Shown: positions 47,129 through 59,089, counted from the stretch's first letter. The stretch is DNA of 64,000 bases from Streptomyces tuirus (GCF_014701095.1 NZ_AP023439.1:1600001-1664000); one strand, 5' to 3'. The notes: generated by a model not told the origin, from the letters alone. Translations and numbers: made by a program.

Positions 47129-47174
47129 AACGCGCCGTGCCCCACAGATCCTGGCCTGTGGGGCACGGCGCGTT
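47129..47174. terminator. Bidirectional terminator between YceI gene and uvrA
   Basis: A 19-bp stem from 47129-47147 with 47156-47174, loop ATCCTGGC. It lies 11 bp after the YceI stop and 15 bp after the uvrA stop. Confidence 0.85.
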
Positions 47175-47188
47175 CGGGAGCAGGGGCC

Positions 47189-50230
<3,042 letters not shown>

Positions 50231-50371
50231 GCCGGTCCGCACCTTTCTTGAGAGAAGTGACAGGGGCGGGGCCCCCGTCTCTCTCAGACTAGGGGGAGCC
50301 ACTGACAACGCCGGTCGGTTCACGGGTGCCAACAAACCCCGGCTCTCCAGCATGCCCGACGCCACGTCCGA

Positions 50372-50400
50372 CCATATAGCACGTGCTTTCGAATTCCGGC
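50372..50400. promoter_or_regulatory. AT-rich promoter patch between uvrA and the DinB-type gene
   Basis: ACCATATAGC (50378-50387) is the most AT-rich spot in the divergent gap and contains minus-strand TATATG as a uvrA -10 candidate. No LexA box was found nearby. Confidence 0.3.
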
Positions 50401-50450
50401 ACTGCTTCACCACCTTCACCCGAAGGAGTGGCGGAGTTAAGGTCAGCACC

Positions 50451-51140
50451 ATGATTGATCACGCTCATGACCTGGCGTCTGTACGTGACGCGACGGAACG
50501 GCTGCTGACCGCAGTCGGCGCACTGGACAACGCCTCTGTGACCCACCCGTCACGGCTGCCCGGCTGGAGCCGCGGCCACGTCCTGGCCCACCTCGCCCGC
50601 AACGCGGACGCCCTCGTGAACGTGCTCGAGGGGCGCCCCATGTACGTGTCCGGCGAGGCCCGGGACGCCGACATCGAGCGGGACGCCCCGCGCGGCCTCG
50701 ACGCCCAGCTCGCCGACCTGCGCGAGAGCGCGGCCCGCTTCCAGAAAGCAGGGGACACCCCGGCCGACTGGACGCGCACGGTGGAGCTGCGCAACGGGGT
50801 CACGGACTCCGCGTCCCGGGTGCCGTTCCGGCGGTGGATCGAGGTGGAGCTGCACCACGTGGACCTGGGGATCGGATACGAGCTGGAGGATCTTCCGGCG
50901 GACTTCACCGAACGGGAGACCGACTTCCTCGCCGACCGGTTCTCGGGGCACCCGGACGTACCGCCCACACGCCTCACCGACGGCACGCGCGCGTGGCGCA
51001 CGGGACGGGAGGCGGAGGGCGCACCGGAGGTGACCGTCACGGGCTCCCCGGCGGACCTGCTGGGCTGGCTCGCCGGCCGCCGCACCGGCGCCGCCTTGAC
51101 GGTGGACGGGGGTCCGCTGCCCGCGCTGCCCCCGCTGTAG
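50451..51140 (+). CDS. Maleylpyruvate isomerase/DinB-fold protein
   Basis: The 229-aa protein has the N-terminal DinB four-helix fold of mycothiol-dependent maleylpyruvate isomerases: [58 protein letters not shown]. Metal-site histidines are present in HVLAHL and ELHHVDL. The C-terminal part is the MDMPI-type domain ([17 protein letters not shown]). It may be a mycothiol-dependent transferase; the substrate is unknown. Start ATG 50451 follows TTAAGG. The next gene begins 55 bp downstream and may have its own promoter. Confidence 0.85.
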   Translation: MIDHAHDLASVRDATERLLTAVGALDNASVTHPSRLPGWSRGHVLAHLARNADALVNVLEGRPMYVSGEARDADIERDAPRGLDAQLADLRESAARFQKAGDTPADWTRTVELRNGVTDSASRVPFRRWIEVELHHVDLGIGYELEDLPADFTERETDFLADRFSGHPDVPPTRLTDGTRAWRTGREAEGAPEVTVTGSPADLLGWLAGRRTGAALTVDGGPLPALPPL

Positions 51141-51182
51141 GTCCGCCGCCCCGGCCGCGGGACCGGGGGCCGCTCCCCCCTA

Positions 51183-51188
51183 TAGGCT
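51183..51188 (+). promoter_or_regulatory. -10 element for a leaderless metallo-hydrolase transcript
   Basis: TAGGCT lies exactly 7 nt before the ATG at 51196, with no ribosome binding site. This is the classic leaderless layout. Confidence 0.5.
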
Positions 51189-51195
51189 GGCGAGC

Positions 51196-51852
51196 ATGAC
51201 GTACAGCGGAGAGGTGACGGTCGGCGGACCGGCCGATGTGCACGAGCTCAAGGACCTGATGATCAGCAAGATCGCGGTGGGTCCGATGAACAACAACACC
51301 TATCTGCTGCGCTGCCGGGCCACGGACGAGCAGTTGCTGATCGACGCGGCGAACGAGGCGGAGACGCTGCTCGGCATGATCGGTCGCGACGGCATCGCGT
51401 CCGTCGTCACCACCCACCGGCACGGCGACCACTGGCAGGCGCTCGCCGAGGTCGTGGCGGCCACCGGCGCCCGCACCTACGCGGGCCGGCAGGACGCCGA
51501 GGGCATCCCCGTGCGGACCGATGTGCCGGTCGACGACGGCGACACCATCCGGGTGGGGCGCGTGGAACTGACCGCGCGCCACCTGGTCGGGCACACGCCC
51601 GGTTCGATCGCCCTCGTCTACGACGACCCGCACGGACATCCCCATGTGTTCACCGGGGACTGCCTGTTCCCCGGCGGTGTGGGCAACACCCACAAGGACC
51701 CGAAGGCGTTCGCCAGCCTCATCCACGACGTCGAGACCAAGATCTTCGACCCTCTGCCGGACGAGACCTGGGTCTACCCCGGGCACGGCAACGACACGAC
51801 GCTGGGCGCGGAGCGCCCGAACCTGCCGGAGTGGCACGCGCGGGGGTGGTGA
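51196..51852 (+). CDS. MBL-fold metallo-hydrolase (glyoxalase II-like)
   Basis: The 218-aa protein has the metal motif THRHGDHW (H74, H76, D78, H79), HLVGHTPGSIAL, FTGDCLFPGG and VYPGHGND, complete for a two-metal MBL hydrolase of the GloB type. It may hydrolyse a thioester such as a mycothiol conjugate; the substrate is not known. The mRNA is probably leaderless. The last six codons and stop lie inside the first unit of a 20-bp tandem repeat, so the C-terminus WHARGW may have been altered by repeat growth. Confidence 0.9.
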   Translation: MTYSGEVTVGGPADVHELKDLMISKIAVGPMNNNTYLLRCRATDEQLLIDAANEAETLLGMIGRDGIASVVTTHRHGDHWQALAEVVAATGARTYAGRQDAEGIPVRTDVPVDDGDTIRVGRVELTARHLVGHTPGSIALVYDDPHGHPHVFTGDCLFPGGVGNTHKDPKAFASLIHDVETKIFDPLPDETWVYPGHGNDTTLGAERPNLPEWHARGW

Positions 51853-51912
51853 GGCACGCGGGCGGCTGGTGATCCACGCCCGCGGGTGGTGAGGCACGCC
51901 CGAGGGTGGTGA
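51833..51912 (+). repeat. Four 20-bp tandem repeats overlapping the end of the MBL gene
   Basis: The four units are 51833-51852, 51853-51872, 51873-51892 and 51893-51912. Each runs approximately GGCACGCnCGnGGGTGGTGA. Unit 1 encodes the last residues and stop of the MBL gene. Confidence 0.85.
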
Positions 51913-52222
51913 GGCACGCTCACCACCCGGCGTGCGCCGCGCCCGCGCCCCGTGTGAATCGTTCGCACACGCCGGTGTCGCACGCGCGCTCCCCGTCGAA
52001 CGAAGTTGCGCAGTCAACTGGTACCAGCCCCGCGCGGGATGACGGCTCCCGCGCGGTCGGGCCGCCGGCCTGTCGATCCCCGCCCTCGGCCGGCGGCCCC
52101 GGCACACCCCAACACCCCTGGGATCGGGACCCGTTCACACCACCGCAACACCCGTTCCCATGATCCGGACATGTGGGGCCATGACCTCGACAAACGGGGC
52201 CGTCGGCTGCCAATCTCCCGCC
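51853..52222. other. Non-coding region before the amino-acid importer
   Basis: This 370-bp gap contains three of the four 20-bp repeats and a hairpin (51904-51928). The rest I cannot assign; it must hold the importer promoter. A long plus-strand open frame here is not coding. Confidence 0.5.
51904..51928 (+). terminator. Hairpin at the end of the 20-bp repeat array
   Basis: GGGTGGTGA (51904-51912) pairs perfectly with TCACCACCC (51920-51928), using the last repeat unit as its left arm. Confidence 0.65.
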
Positions 52223-53095
52223 ATGCATCCTGCCCCGCGTGCCCTGCGCCGCGCCGCCGTCGCCGCCGTCGTCCTCGCCGCCGCCGTGAGCTGCGCTCCG
52301 CAGCCCGAGGAGGCGGACAAGCCGTCGTCGTCCGCCGGGAACACGTGCGAGAAGGGCGAGTTGGCGACCCGGACCTCGGGCAAGCTGACGATCGCCACCG
52401 ACGAGCCCGCCTACGAGCCGTGGTTCAAGGACGACGACCCCGCCAACGGCAAGGGCTTCGAGTCCGCGGTCGCCTACGCCGTCGCGGAACGGCTCGGCTA
52501 CGGCAAGGACAAGGTCGCCTGGCAGACCGTCCCCTTCAACAAGGCCTTCGCTCCCGGCGAGAAGACCTTCGACTTCGACATCAACCAGGTGTCCGTCAGC
52601 GAAGAGCGCAAGAAGGCAGTCGACTTCTCCTCCGGCTACTACGACGTGCGCCAGGCCGTCGTCGCGCTGAAGAACTCCAAGGCCGCGAAGGCCAAGAGCG
52701 TGGCCGACCTGAGGGGCGTGAAGCTGGGCGCGCAGGTCGGCACCACCAGCCTGAGCTACATCGACGACGTGGTGAAGCCGAAGCAGGCCGCGGCCGTGTA
52801 CGCCAAGAACGACCAGGCCAAGTCCGCGCTGAAGAACGGCCAGGTCGACGCCATCGTCGTCGACCTGCCGACCGCCTTCTACATCACCGGGACCGAGATC
52901 ACCGACGCGGCCGTCGTCGGTCAGTTCGAGCACCAGGGCGGTACGCCGGAGCAGTTCGGCCTCGTGCTGGACAAGGGCAGCGCCCTCACCTCCTGCGTCT
53001 CGCGGGCCGTGGACGCCCTGCGCGAGGACGGCACCCTCGCCAAGATCGAGCAGCGGTGGCTGTCGGACGCCGTCGACGCGCCGGTGCTCAAGTGA
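52223..53095 (+). CDS. Polar amino-acid ABC transporter substrate-binding lipoprotein
   Basis: The 290-aa protein has a signal peptide MHPAPRALRRAAVAAVVLAA with lipobox AVSC, then a family-3 binding fold (KLTIATDEPAYEPWFKDDDP, DFDINQVSVSEERKKAVDFS, GQVDAIVVDLPTAFYITG). It should bind a polar amino acid outside the cell and pass it to the permease and ATPase that follow. The GTGA overlap with the permease shows co-translation. The specific amino acid is not readable from the sequence. Confidence 0.9.
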   Translation: MHPAPRALRRAAVAAVVLAAAVSCAPQPEEADKPSSSAGNTCEKGELATRTSGKLTIATDEPAYEPWFKDDDPANGKGFESAVAYAVAERLGYGKDKVAWQTVPFNKAFAPGEKTFDFDINQVSVSEERKKAVDFSSGYYDVRQAVVALKNSKAAKAKSVADLRGVKLGAQVGTTSLSYIDDVVKPKQAAAVYAKNDQAKSALKNGQVDAIVVDLPTAFYITGTEITDAAVVGQFEHQGGTPEQFGLVLDKGSALTSCVSRAVDALREDGTLAKIEQRWLSDAVDAPVLK

Positions 53096-53988
53096 CCCTC
53101 CACAAGGAGGAGCTGGGCTCCGGCGGGCACGAAGGGGCGGACGACTACGTCCCGTCGCCGCGACGGCTGGACCGGGAGCGCCACAAGCGCGCAAGCGCCC
53201 GGCGCGCGACGGCGATCGGCGCGCTCTCGACCCTCGTCACCGCGGTCGTCCTCTACCTGGTCGTCGTCAACGCCCCGGGCTGGCCGCGCACCAAGGAGAC
53301 CTTCTTCGACCGGGGGTACGCGCGCGAGGCGCTCCCGAAGGTCCTCGAAGGCCTGTGGCTGAACGTCCGGCTGCTGCTGATCTGCGGGGCCGCGGTGCTC
53401 GTCCTCGGCATGCTGATCGCCGTCGCCCGTACGCTGCGCGGACCGGTGTTCTTCCCGCTGCGCTTCCTGGCCGCCGCGTACACGGACTTCTTCCGCGGAC
53501 TGCCGCTCATCATCAACCTGATGATCGTGGTCCTCGGCGTCCCGGCGCTGCGGCTCCAGGGGGTGACCGTCGACCCCGTGCTGCTCGGCGGCACCGCGCT
53601 CACCCTCACGTACTCGGCGTACGTCGCCGAGGTGTTCCGCGCCGGCATCGAGTCCGTGCACCCCTCGCAGCGCGCCGCGGCCCGCTCGCTGGGGCTGAAC
53701 AACCGGCAGGCGCTGCGGTACGTGGTGCTGCCCCAGGCGGTGCGCCGCCAGGTGCCGCCGCTGCTGAACGACCTGGTGTCGCTGCAGAAGGACACCGGGC
53801 TGGTCTCGATCGGCGGTGCGGTGGACGCCGTACGGGCCGCCGACATCATCGTGGGCCGCAGCCTCAACTACACGCCGTACATCGTCGCCGGGCTGGTCTT
53901 CGTCGCGCTGACCATCCCCATGACCCGCTTCACGGACTGGGTGACGGCCCGGATGGACCGCCGGCAGGCCCATGGAGGAGCCGTATGA
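53092..53988 (+). CDS. Polar amino-acid ABC transporter permease
   Basis: The 298-aa HisM/GlnP-type permease has helices around residues 45-65 and 90-110 and the EAA loop SQRAAARSLGLNNRQALRYV. DFFRGLPLIINLMIV and YSAYVAEVFRAGIESV are family marks. The N-terminal 40 residues are charged and cytosolic. The GTG start overlaps the binding-protein stop and the stop overlaps the ATPase start as ATGA. One permease is present, so it probably acts as a homodimer. Confidence 0.92.
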   Translation: MTLHKEELGSGGHEGADDYVPSPRRLDRERHKRASARRATAIGALSTLVTAVVLYLVVVNAPGWPRTKETFFDRGYAREALPKVLEGLWLNVRLLLICGAAVLVLGMLIAVARTLRGPVFFPLRFLAAAYTDFFRGLPLIINLMIVVLGVPALRLQGVTVDPVLLGGTALTLTYSAYVAEVFRAGIESVHPSQRAAARSLGLNNRQALRYVVLPQAVRRQVPPLLNDLVSLQKDTGLVSIGGAVDAVRAADIIVGRSLNYTPYIVAGLVFVALTIPMTRFTDWVTARMDRRQAHGGAV

Positions 53989-54737
53989 GCCAGACGCCCG
54001 TGCTGCGCATGGAGTCCGTCCGCAAGACCTTCGGCGGCTCCGTCGTCCTGCGGGACGTCGACCTGGAGGTGGCCCCGCACACGGTCACCGCGTTGATCGG
54101 CGCCTCCGGCTCCGGCAAGTCCACGCTGCTGCGGTGTGCCAACCTGCTGGAGGAGATCGACGACGGGGCGATCTGGCTGGACGACGAGGAGATCACCGAC
54201 CCGCGCGCCGACCAGGACGCCGTGCGCCGCCGGATCGGCGTGGTCTTCCAGGCCTACAACCTGTTCCCGCACATGACCGTTCTGCAGAACATCACGCTCG
54301 CCCCGCGGCGCGTGCACGGCGTCGCCCGCTCCGAGGCCGAGGCACGCGCGCGTGAGCTGCTGGAGCGGCTGGGGCTCGGCGGGAAGGCGGACGCGTACCC
54401 GGACCGGCTGAGCGGCGGACAGCAGCAGCGGGTCGCGATCGTCCGCGCCCTGGCCGTACGGCCCCGGCTGCTGCTGCTCGACGAGGTCACCGCCGCCCTC
54501 GATCCCGAGCTGGTGGGCGAGGTGCTCACCGTGGTCCGCGACCTCAAGGACGAGGGCATGACCATGGTGCTGGCCACCCACGAGATGGGCTTCGCCCGCG
54601 AGGTCGCCGACCAGGTGTGCTTCCTGGAGGGCGGCGTGGTGCTGGAACGCGGCAGCGCCGAGCAGGTCTTCGGGGATCCGCAACAGGAGCGCACGCGGCG
54701 CTTCCTGCGGCGGATCGTGGAGGCGGGGCGGCTGTAG
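53985..54737 (+). CDS. Polar amino-acid ABC transporter ATP-binding protein
   Basis: The 250-aa ATPase has Walker A GASGSGKST, signature LSGGQQQR, Walker B LLLLDEVTAALDPE and the H-loop ATHEMGFARE, typical of GlnQ/HisP. It completes the importer operon. The ATG overlaps the permease stop, and GGAGGAG lies 8 nt upstream in the permease end. It converges with aroQ. Confidence 0.95.
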   Translation: MSQTPVLRMESVRKTFGGSVVLRDVDLEVAPHTVTALIGASGSGKSTLLRCANLLEEIDDGAIWLDDEEITDPRADQDAVRRRIGVVFQAYNLFPHMTVLQNITLAPRRVHGVARSEAEARARELLERLGLGGKADAYPDRLSGGQQQRVAIVRALAVRPRLLLLDEVTAALDPELVGEVLTVVRDLKDEGMTMVLATHEMGFAREVADQVCFLEGGVVLERGSAEQVFGDPQQERTRRFLRRIVEAGRL

Positions 54738-54823
54738 GAAGGCGGGTGCGCCGGGCGGCGGAGGGGGGATGGGCTGTGCGAAGCCGGCTGTGTTGGGCGA
54801 CGCCGGGGACTACCGGCAGCGGC

Positions 54824-55297
54824 TCACGCGTCCGCCTGGCCCGACCCCGCCAGCGCCGCGACGCGCTCCACGCCGAACACGTACCCCTGCACCCCGCAGC
54901 CCGCGATGACCCCGTCGGCGCGCAGCGAGACGTAGGAGTGGTGCCGGAACGACTCGCGCTGGTGGATGTTGGAGATGTGGACCTCCAGCACCGGCAGGCC
55001 GTCACACGTGTTGAGTGCGTCCAGGATGGCGACGGAAGTGTGCGAGTACGCGCCGGGGTTGATCACGATGCCGCAGTGGTTCAGCCGCGCCTCGTGGATC
55101 CAGTCGACGAGCTCGCCCTCGTGGTTGGACTGGCGGAAGTCGACGGTGCCCCCGTGCGCGGCCGCCGCCTTGGCGCACAGGGCCTCGACGTCGGCGAGGG
55201 TGTCGGAGCCGTAGATCTCCGGCTGACGCTGGCCGAGCAGGTTCAGGTTGGGGCCGTTGAGGATCATGATCGGGGCGTGGGCCAGGGTGCGGGGCAC
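54824..55297 (-). CDS. aroQ: 3-dehydroquinate dehydratase, type II
   Basis: It converts 3-dehydroquinate to 3-dehydroshikimate in the shikimate (or catabolic quinate) pathway as a dodecamer. The 157-aa protein keeps [19 protein letters not shown] with the catalytic Tyr29, [11 protein letters not shown], and the catalytic H107 in [19 protein letters not shown] 55297. It stands alone rather than in an aro operon. The MHS symporter at 56527 could import a related hydroaromatic acid; that is only a guess. Confidence 0.95.
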   Translation of the reverse strand: MPRTLAHAPIMILNGPNLNLLGQRQPEIYGSDTLADVEALCAKAAAAHGGTVDFRQSNHEGELVDWIHEARLNHCGIVINPGAYSHTSVAILDALNTCDGLPVLEVHISNIHQRESFRHHSYVSLRADGVIAGCGVQGYVFGVERVAALAGSGQADA

Positions 55298-55388
55298 GGT
55301 TCCTCCGGTCCGTTCGGGGTCGGGCGGCCCGGGACGGACCGCTGCTCACTGCCGGTTTATCACGGTGCGTCGGCAGCCCGCCGGGCCG

Positions 55389-55394
55389 TAGCCT
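55389..55394 (+). promoter_or_regulatory. -10 element for a leaderless S66 peptidase transcript
   Basis: TAGCCT lies 6 nt before the ATG at 55401 without a ribosome binding site between. Confidence 0.45.
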
Positions 55395-55400
55395 CCCGCC

Positions 55401-56465
55401 ATGACGAGCCTGACCAGCCCGACCGGCCCGACCTGTCCGCCGAAGCCCTCCCCCGGTGACCGCGTCGCCGTGATCTCGCCCTCCTCCGGTCTGCCGGGGC
55501 TCTTCCCGCTCCCCTACGAGCTCGGCCTGGAACGGCTGCGCAAGGAGTACGGGCTGGAGCCGGTCGAGTATCCGGCGACCCGCACGATGGGCTCCACGCC
55601 CCGGGAGCGGGCCGCCGACATCCACGCCGCCTTCGCCGACCCGCGGATCAAGGCCGTCATCGCGTCGATCGGCGGGGACGACCAGATCACCGTGCTGCCC
55701 TACTTGGACCGGGAGTTGATCCGGGCCAACCCGAAGCCCTTCTTCGGGATGAGCGACAACACGAACCTGCTCGCCTTCCTGCACAGCTGCGGCATCGTCG
55801 GCTTCCACGGCGGGAGCGTGATGAGCGAACTGGGCCGCCCCGGCGCCATGCACCCGCAGACGGCCGAGTCCCTGCGCGCGGCGCTGTTCACCCCGGGTCC
55901 CTACGAGTTGAGGCCCGCCGAGCGGTGGCGTGACATCGACCGGGACTGGGCGGACCCGGCGACCTTCGACGCCGAGCCGGAGACCCGGCCCGGGTCCGGC
56001 TGGACCTGGGTGAACCCCGACCGGGTGGTCGAGGGCCGCAGTTGGGGCGGCTGCCTGGAGATCCTCGGCTGGCTGCTGATGGCCGACCGGGCGATCGCGC
56101 ACGACCTGTCCGAGTACGAGGGCGGCGTCCTGCTTCTGGAGACCTCCGAGGACATGCCGAGCGCCACGGAGGTCTTCCACACCCTGCGGAACATGGGCGA
56201 GCGGGGACTGCTGGGGCGCTTCCCCGCCCTGCTGATGGGGCGGCCGAAGACATGGTCCTTCGAGCGGCCCAACACCCCCGAGCAGGCTGCCCGTTACGCC
56301 GCCGACCAGCGCGAGGCCGTACTGCGCGCCATGCGGACCTACGCGCCCGGCAGCACGATCGTCTTCGACGTGGACTTCGGGCACACCGATCCGCAACTGG
56401 TGATCCCGTACGGCGGCACCGTAAGCGTGGACGGGCCAGCCCGGCGCATCACGGTCACGTACTGA
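55401..56465 (+). CDS. S66 family peptidase (LD-carboxypeptidase/MccF-like)
   Basis: The 354-aa protein has the S66 serine nucleophile in FGMSDNTNLLA (S118), a GGDDQIT oxyanion-side loop, the Glu in LLLETSED and His in FDVDFGHTDPQL, giving a full Ser-Glu-His set. Family members cut murein LD-peptide bonds or, as MccF, detoxify aminoacyl-nucleotide antibiotics. The insertion of about 60 residues around RPAERWRDIDRDWADP-WTWVNPDRVVEGRSWGG favours the MccF-like branch. There is no signal peptide, so it is cytosolic. The mRNA is probably leaderless. Confidence 0.85.
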   Translation: MTSLTSPTGPTCPPKPSPGDRVAVISPSSGLPGLFPLPYELGLERLRKEYGLEPVEYPATRTMGSTPRERAADIHAAFADPRIKAVIASIGGDDQITVLPYLDRELIRANPKPFFGMSDNTNLLAFLHSCGIVGFHGGSVMSELGRPGAMHPQTAESLRAALFTPGPYELRPAERWRDIDRDWADPATFDAEPETRPGSGWTWVNPDRVVEGRSWGGCLEILGWLLMADRAIAHDLSEYEGGVLLLETSEDMPSATEVFHTLRNMGERGLLGRFPALLMGRPKTWSFERPNTPEQAARYAADQREAVLRAMRTYAPGSTIVFDVDFGHTDPQLVIPYGGTVSVDGPARRITVTY

Positions 56466-56526
56466 GGACCCCCAGCCCCTCCGCGCGCCCCCGTAACCGC
56501 CGATCACGGTGGGTAGTTGACGCGGC

Positions 56527-57834
56527 ATGCACGACGTACGCACCGTAAGGGCACCCTCCATGCCGCGCCTCGCGGCCGCCTCACTGGCCGGCACGGCCAT
56601 CGAGTTCTACGACTTCTTCGTCTACGGCACCGCGGCGGCCCTGATCCTGGGACCGTTGTTCTTCCCGACCTTCTCTCCGGTGGCCGGGACACTGGCCGCC
56701 TTCGCCACCTTCGGCGTGGGCTTCGTGGCCCGGCCGCTCGGTTCGGTGCTGTTCGGGCACATCGGGGACCGGCGCGGGCGGCGGCCGGTCCTCGTCGCCT
56801 CCCTGCTGCTGACCGGGGCGTCCACGGTCGCCGTCGGCTGTGTCCCGACGTACGAGTCGATCGGCGTGGCCGCTCCCCTGCTGCTCCTGGTACTGCGCTT
56901 CCTCCAGGGGCTGGGGCTCGGCGGGGAGTGGGGCGGGGCGGTGCTGCTGGCCGTGGAGCACGCGCCGGCCGAACGGCGCGTGCTGTGGTCGAGCTTCCCG
57001 CAGGTCGGGCCCGCGCTGGGGTTCCTGCTCGCCAACGGTGTGGTGCTGGGGCTGTCCTCGACGCTTACGGAGGCGCAGTTCGCCGCGTGGGGGTGGCGGG
57101 TGCCGTTCTGGGCTGCGGGGGTGCTCGCCGTCGCGGGGCTGTGGCTGCGGTCGTCGCTCACCGAGAGCCCCAGCTTCCTCCAGATCGACGACCACGCGCG
57201 CGTGCCGCTCGCCGAGGTCGTCCGCGACCACTGGCGGCTCATCCTGCTGACCGGCGGCGGCCTCGCGATCGGCTACGCGATCTTCTACGCCGTGACGACC
57301 TGGTCGCTCGCCTACGGGACGGAGCGGCTCGGGGTGAGCCGCTCCGTCATGCTGACCTGCATCATGGGCGCGGTGCTGGTGAAGGGGGCTCTCACCCCGC
57401 TGGTGGCGCTGCTCGGGGACCGTTACGGCCGGCGGCCCCTGTGCCTGATCGGGTGCGCGGCCGCGGCTCTGTGGATGTTCCCGATGGTCGCGCTCCTCTC
57501 CACCGGGGCGCCGCTGCCGATGTTCCTCGGCTTCCTCGGGGCGATGCTCGCGTTCATCACGATGTTCGCCGTGATCGCCGCGTACCTGCCGGAACTGTAC
57601 GAGCCGCGTGTGCGCTGCACGGGCGCCGCCGTCGGTTACAACCTCGGCGGGGTCGTGGGGGGCGCGCTCACCCCCATCGTGGCCACCGCCCTGGCGGAGC
57701 AGGGCGGCCGGGTGCCATGGGGTGTGGCCGCGTATCTCACGGCGGTCGCGTTGTTCAGCCTGGGGTGCTTCGCGTTGCTGCCGGAGACGCGTCCGGTGCG
57801 GGTGGGTGCGGCTGCGGAGGGCGCTGTGGGGTGA
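56527..57834 (+). CDS. MHS family MFS transporter (metabolite:H+ symporter)
   Basis: The 435-aa protein has 12 helices and the MHS marks GTAIEFYDFFVYGTAAALIL, GHIGDRRGRRPVL, RFLQGLGLGGEWGGAVLL and GDRYGRRPLCLIG. Family members import dicarboxylates, proline/betaine, shikimate and similar acids with protons. The substrate is unknown here. ATG 56527. It ends in a convergent gap that holds the seven-unit LacI-operator-like array. Confidence 0.92.
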   Translation: MHDVRTVRAPSMPRLAAASLAGTAIEFYDFFVYGTAAALILGPLFFPTFSPVAGTLAAFATFGVGFVARPLGSVLFGHIGDRRGRRPVLVASLLLTGASTVAVGCVPTYESIGVAAPLLLLVLRFLQGLGLGGEWGGAVLLAVEHAPAERRVLWSSFPQVGPALGFLLANGVVLGLSSTLTEAQFAAWGWRVPFWAAGVLAVAGLWLRSSLTESPSFLQIDDHARVPLAEVVRDHWRLILLTGGGLAIGYAIFYAVTTWSLAYGTERLGVSRSVMLTCIMGAVLVKGALTPLVALLGDRYGRRPLCLIGCAAAALWMFPMVALLSTGAPLPMFLGFLGAMLAFITMFAVIAAYLPELYEPRVRCTGAAVGYNLGGVVGGALTPIVATALAEQGGRVPWGVAAYLTAVALFSLGCFALLPETRPVRVGAAAEGAVG

Positions 57835-57899
57835 GCGTCGGGGCCGGTGTCCGTGTCAGTGCCGGTGCCCGTGCCGGTGCCGCGCAGTTTCCGGTCGGC

Positions 57900-57983
57900 G
57901 TAAACGCTTGCGTAAACGCTGACGTGAGCGCTTGCGTAAGCGTTTACGCAAGCGCTTGCGCGCACGCTTACGTAAGCGTTTGC
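57900..57983. repeat. Seven tandem 12-bp LacI-operator-like units
   Basis: Units at 57900, 57912, 57924, 57936, 57948, 57960 and 57972 read gtaaacgcttgc, gtaaacgctgac, gtgagcgcttgc, gtaagcgtttac, gcaagcgcttgc, gcgcacgcttac and gtaagcgtttgc. Four keep the exact AARCGYTT core. The same unit occurs twice in the palindrome before lacI (43531-43554). 57928-57955 can also fold into a 12-bp hairpin, so it could work as a convergent terminator too. Confidence 0.85.
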
Positions 57984-57988
57984 GCCCC

Positions 57989-59089
57989 CTACGGGTTGAT
58001 CGCCAGCTCCAGATAAGCCGCGAACAGCACCAGGTGGACCCCGCCCTGGAGCGGCGTGGCCCGGCCCGGCACGACGGTCAGCGAGGCGACCACCACCGTC
58101 AGCGCGAGCAGCACCATGTGGGTGGCGCCGAGACCGAGGACGAGCGGGCCGGAGAGCCACAGGGAGGCGAGCGCGACGGCCGGGATGGTCAGGCCGATGC
58201 TGGCCATGGCGGAGCCGAGGGCCAGGTTCAGACTGGTCTGCACACGGTCGCGGCGGGCGGAGCGCAACGCGGCGATGGTCTCCGGCAGCAGCACCAGCAG
58301 CGCGATGATCACACCGACGACTGCCTGGTGGAGCCCGGCGGCCTCCACCCCTGACTCGATGGTGGGTGAGACCCCCTTGGCCAGGCCGACCACGCCGACC
58401 AGGGCCAGACCCAGCAGGGCCAGGCTGATCCGGGCGGTCGCGGCGCTCGGAGCCTCGGCGTGCTCCTCGGCGGTGATCACCTCGCCGTGCCGGGTGATCG
58501 GCAGGAAGTAGTCCCGGTGCCGCACGGTCTGCGTGGCGACGAACAGGCCGTAAAGGATCAGCGAGGACAGCGCCGCGAAGGTCAGCTGGACGGTGGAGAA
58601 CTCCGCTCCCGGCTTGCTGGTGGTGAACGTCGGCAGGACCAGGCTGAGTGTGGCAAGGGTCGCGACGGTGGCGAGTGCGGCGCCCGTGCCCTCCGGGTTG
58701 AAGACGGCCGTGCCGTGCCGCAGTGAGGCGACGAGGAGGCACAGCCCGACGATGCCGTTGCAGGTGATCATCACCGCCGCGAAGACCGTGTCCCGCGCCA
58801 GGCTCGCGCTCTTGTCCCCGCCGTCGGCCATCAGGGTGACGATGAGGGCGACCTCGATGATCGTGACGGCGATGGCGAGCACGAGGGAGCCGAACGGTTC
58901 ACCGACTCGATGGGCCACCACTTCGGCGTGGTGCACAGCGGCCAGGACGGCTCCCGCGAGGACCAGCGTCACCAGGGCGACGACCGCGACCGGAAGATCC
59001 CGCCCCCAGGTGAAGACCAACAGCACGGCGGCGAGCAGGGGCACCAGGGTCGTCCACTGCGCCGAGAGCCGGCTGCGCCGAGCGATCAT
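57989..59089 (-). CDS. Ca2+/H+ antiporter-like CaCA family protein (ChaA type)
   Basis: The 366-aa protein has about 11 helices and the two alpha repeats of cation/Ca exchangers: GEPFGSLVLAIAVTIIEVAL with VMITCNGIVGLCLL in the first half, and LVLLPETIAALRSARRDRVQ with LGSAMASIGLTIPAVALASL in the second. It likely exports Ca2+ or another cation for H+. I start at ATG 59089 (MIARRSRLSAQ); ATG or GTG codons farther upstream are possible. It converges with the MHS gene. Confidence 0.88.
   Translation of the reverse strand: MIARRSRLSAQWTTLVPLLAAVLLVFTWGRDLPVAVVALVTLVLAGAVLAAVHHAEVVAHRVGEPFGSLVLAIAVTIIEVALIVTLMADGGDKSASLARDTVFAAVMITCNGIVGLCLLVASLRHGTAVFNPEGTGAALATVATLATLSLVLPTFTTSKPGAEFSTVQLTFAALSSLILYGLFVATQTVRHRDYFLPITRHGEVITAEEHAEAPSAATARISLALLGLALVGVVGLAKGVSPTIESGVEAAGLHQAVVGVIIALLVLLPETIAALRSARRDRVQTSLNLALGSAMASIGLTIPAVALASLWLSGPLVLGLGATHMVLLALTVVVASLTVVPGRATPLQGGVHLVLFAAYLELAINP

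Noticed and set aside
50231..50450. LexA/SOS box upstream of uvrA.
   Set aside because: No TCGAAC-N4-GTTCGA-like palindrome is present; the TTCGAATTC found lacks the required spacing.
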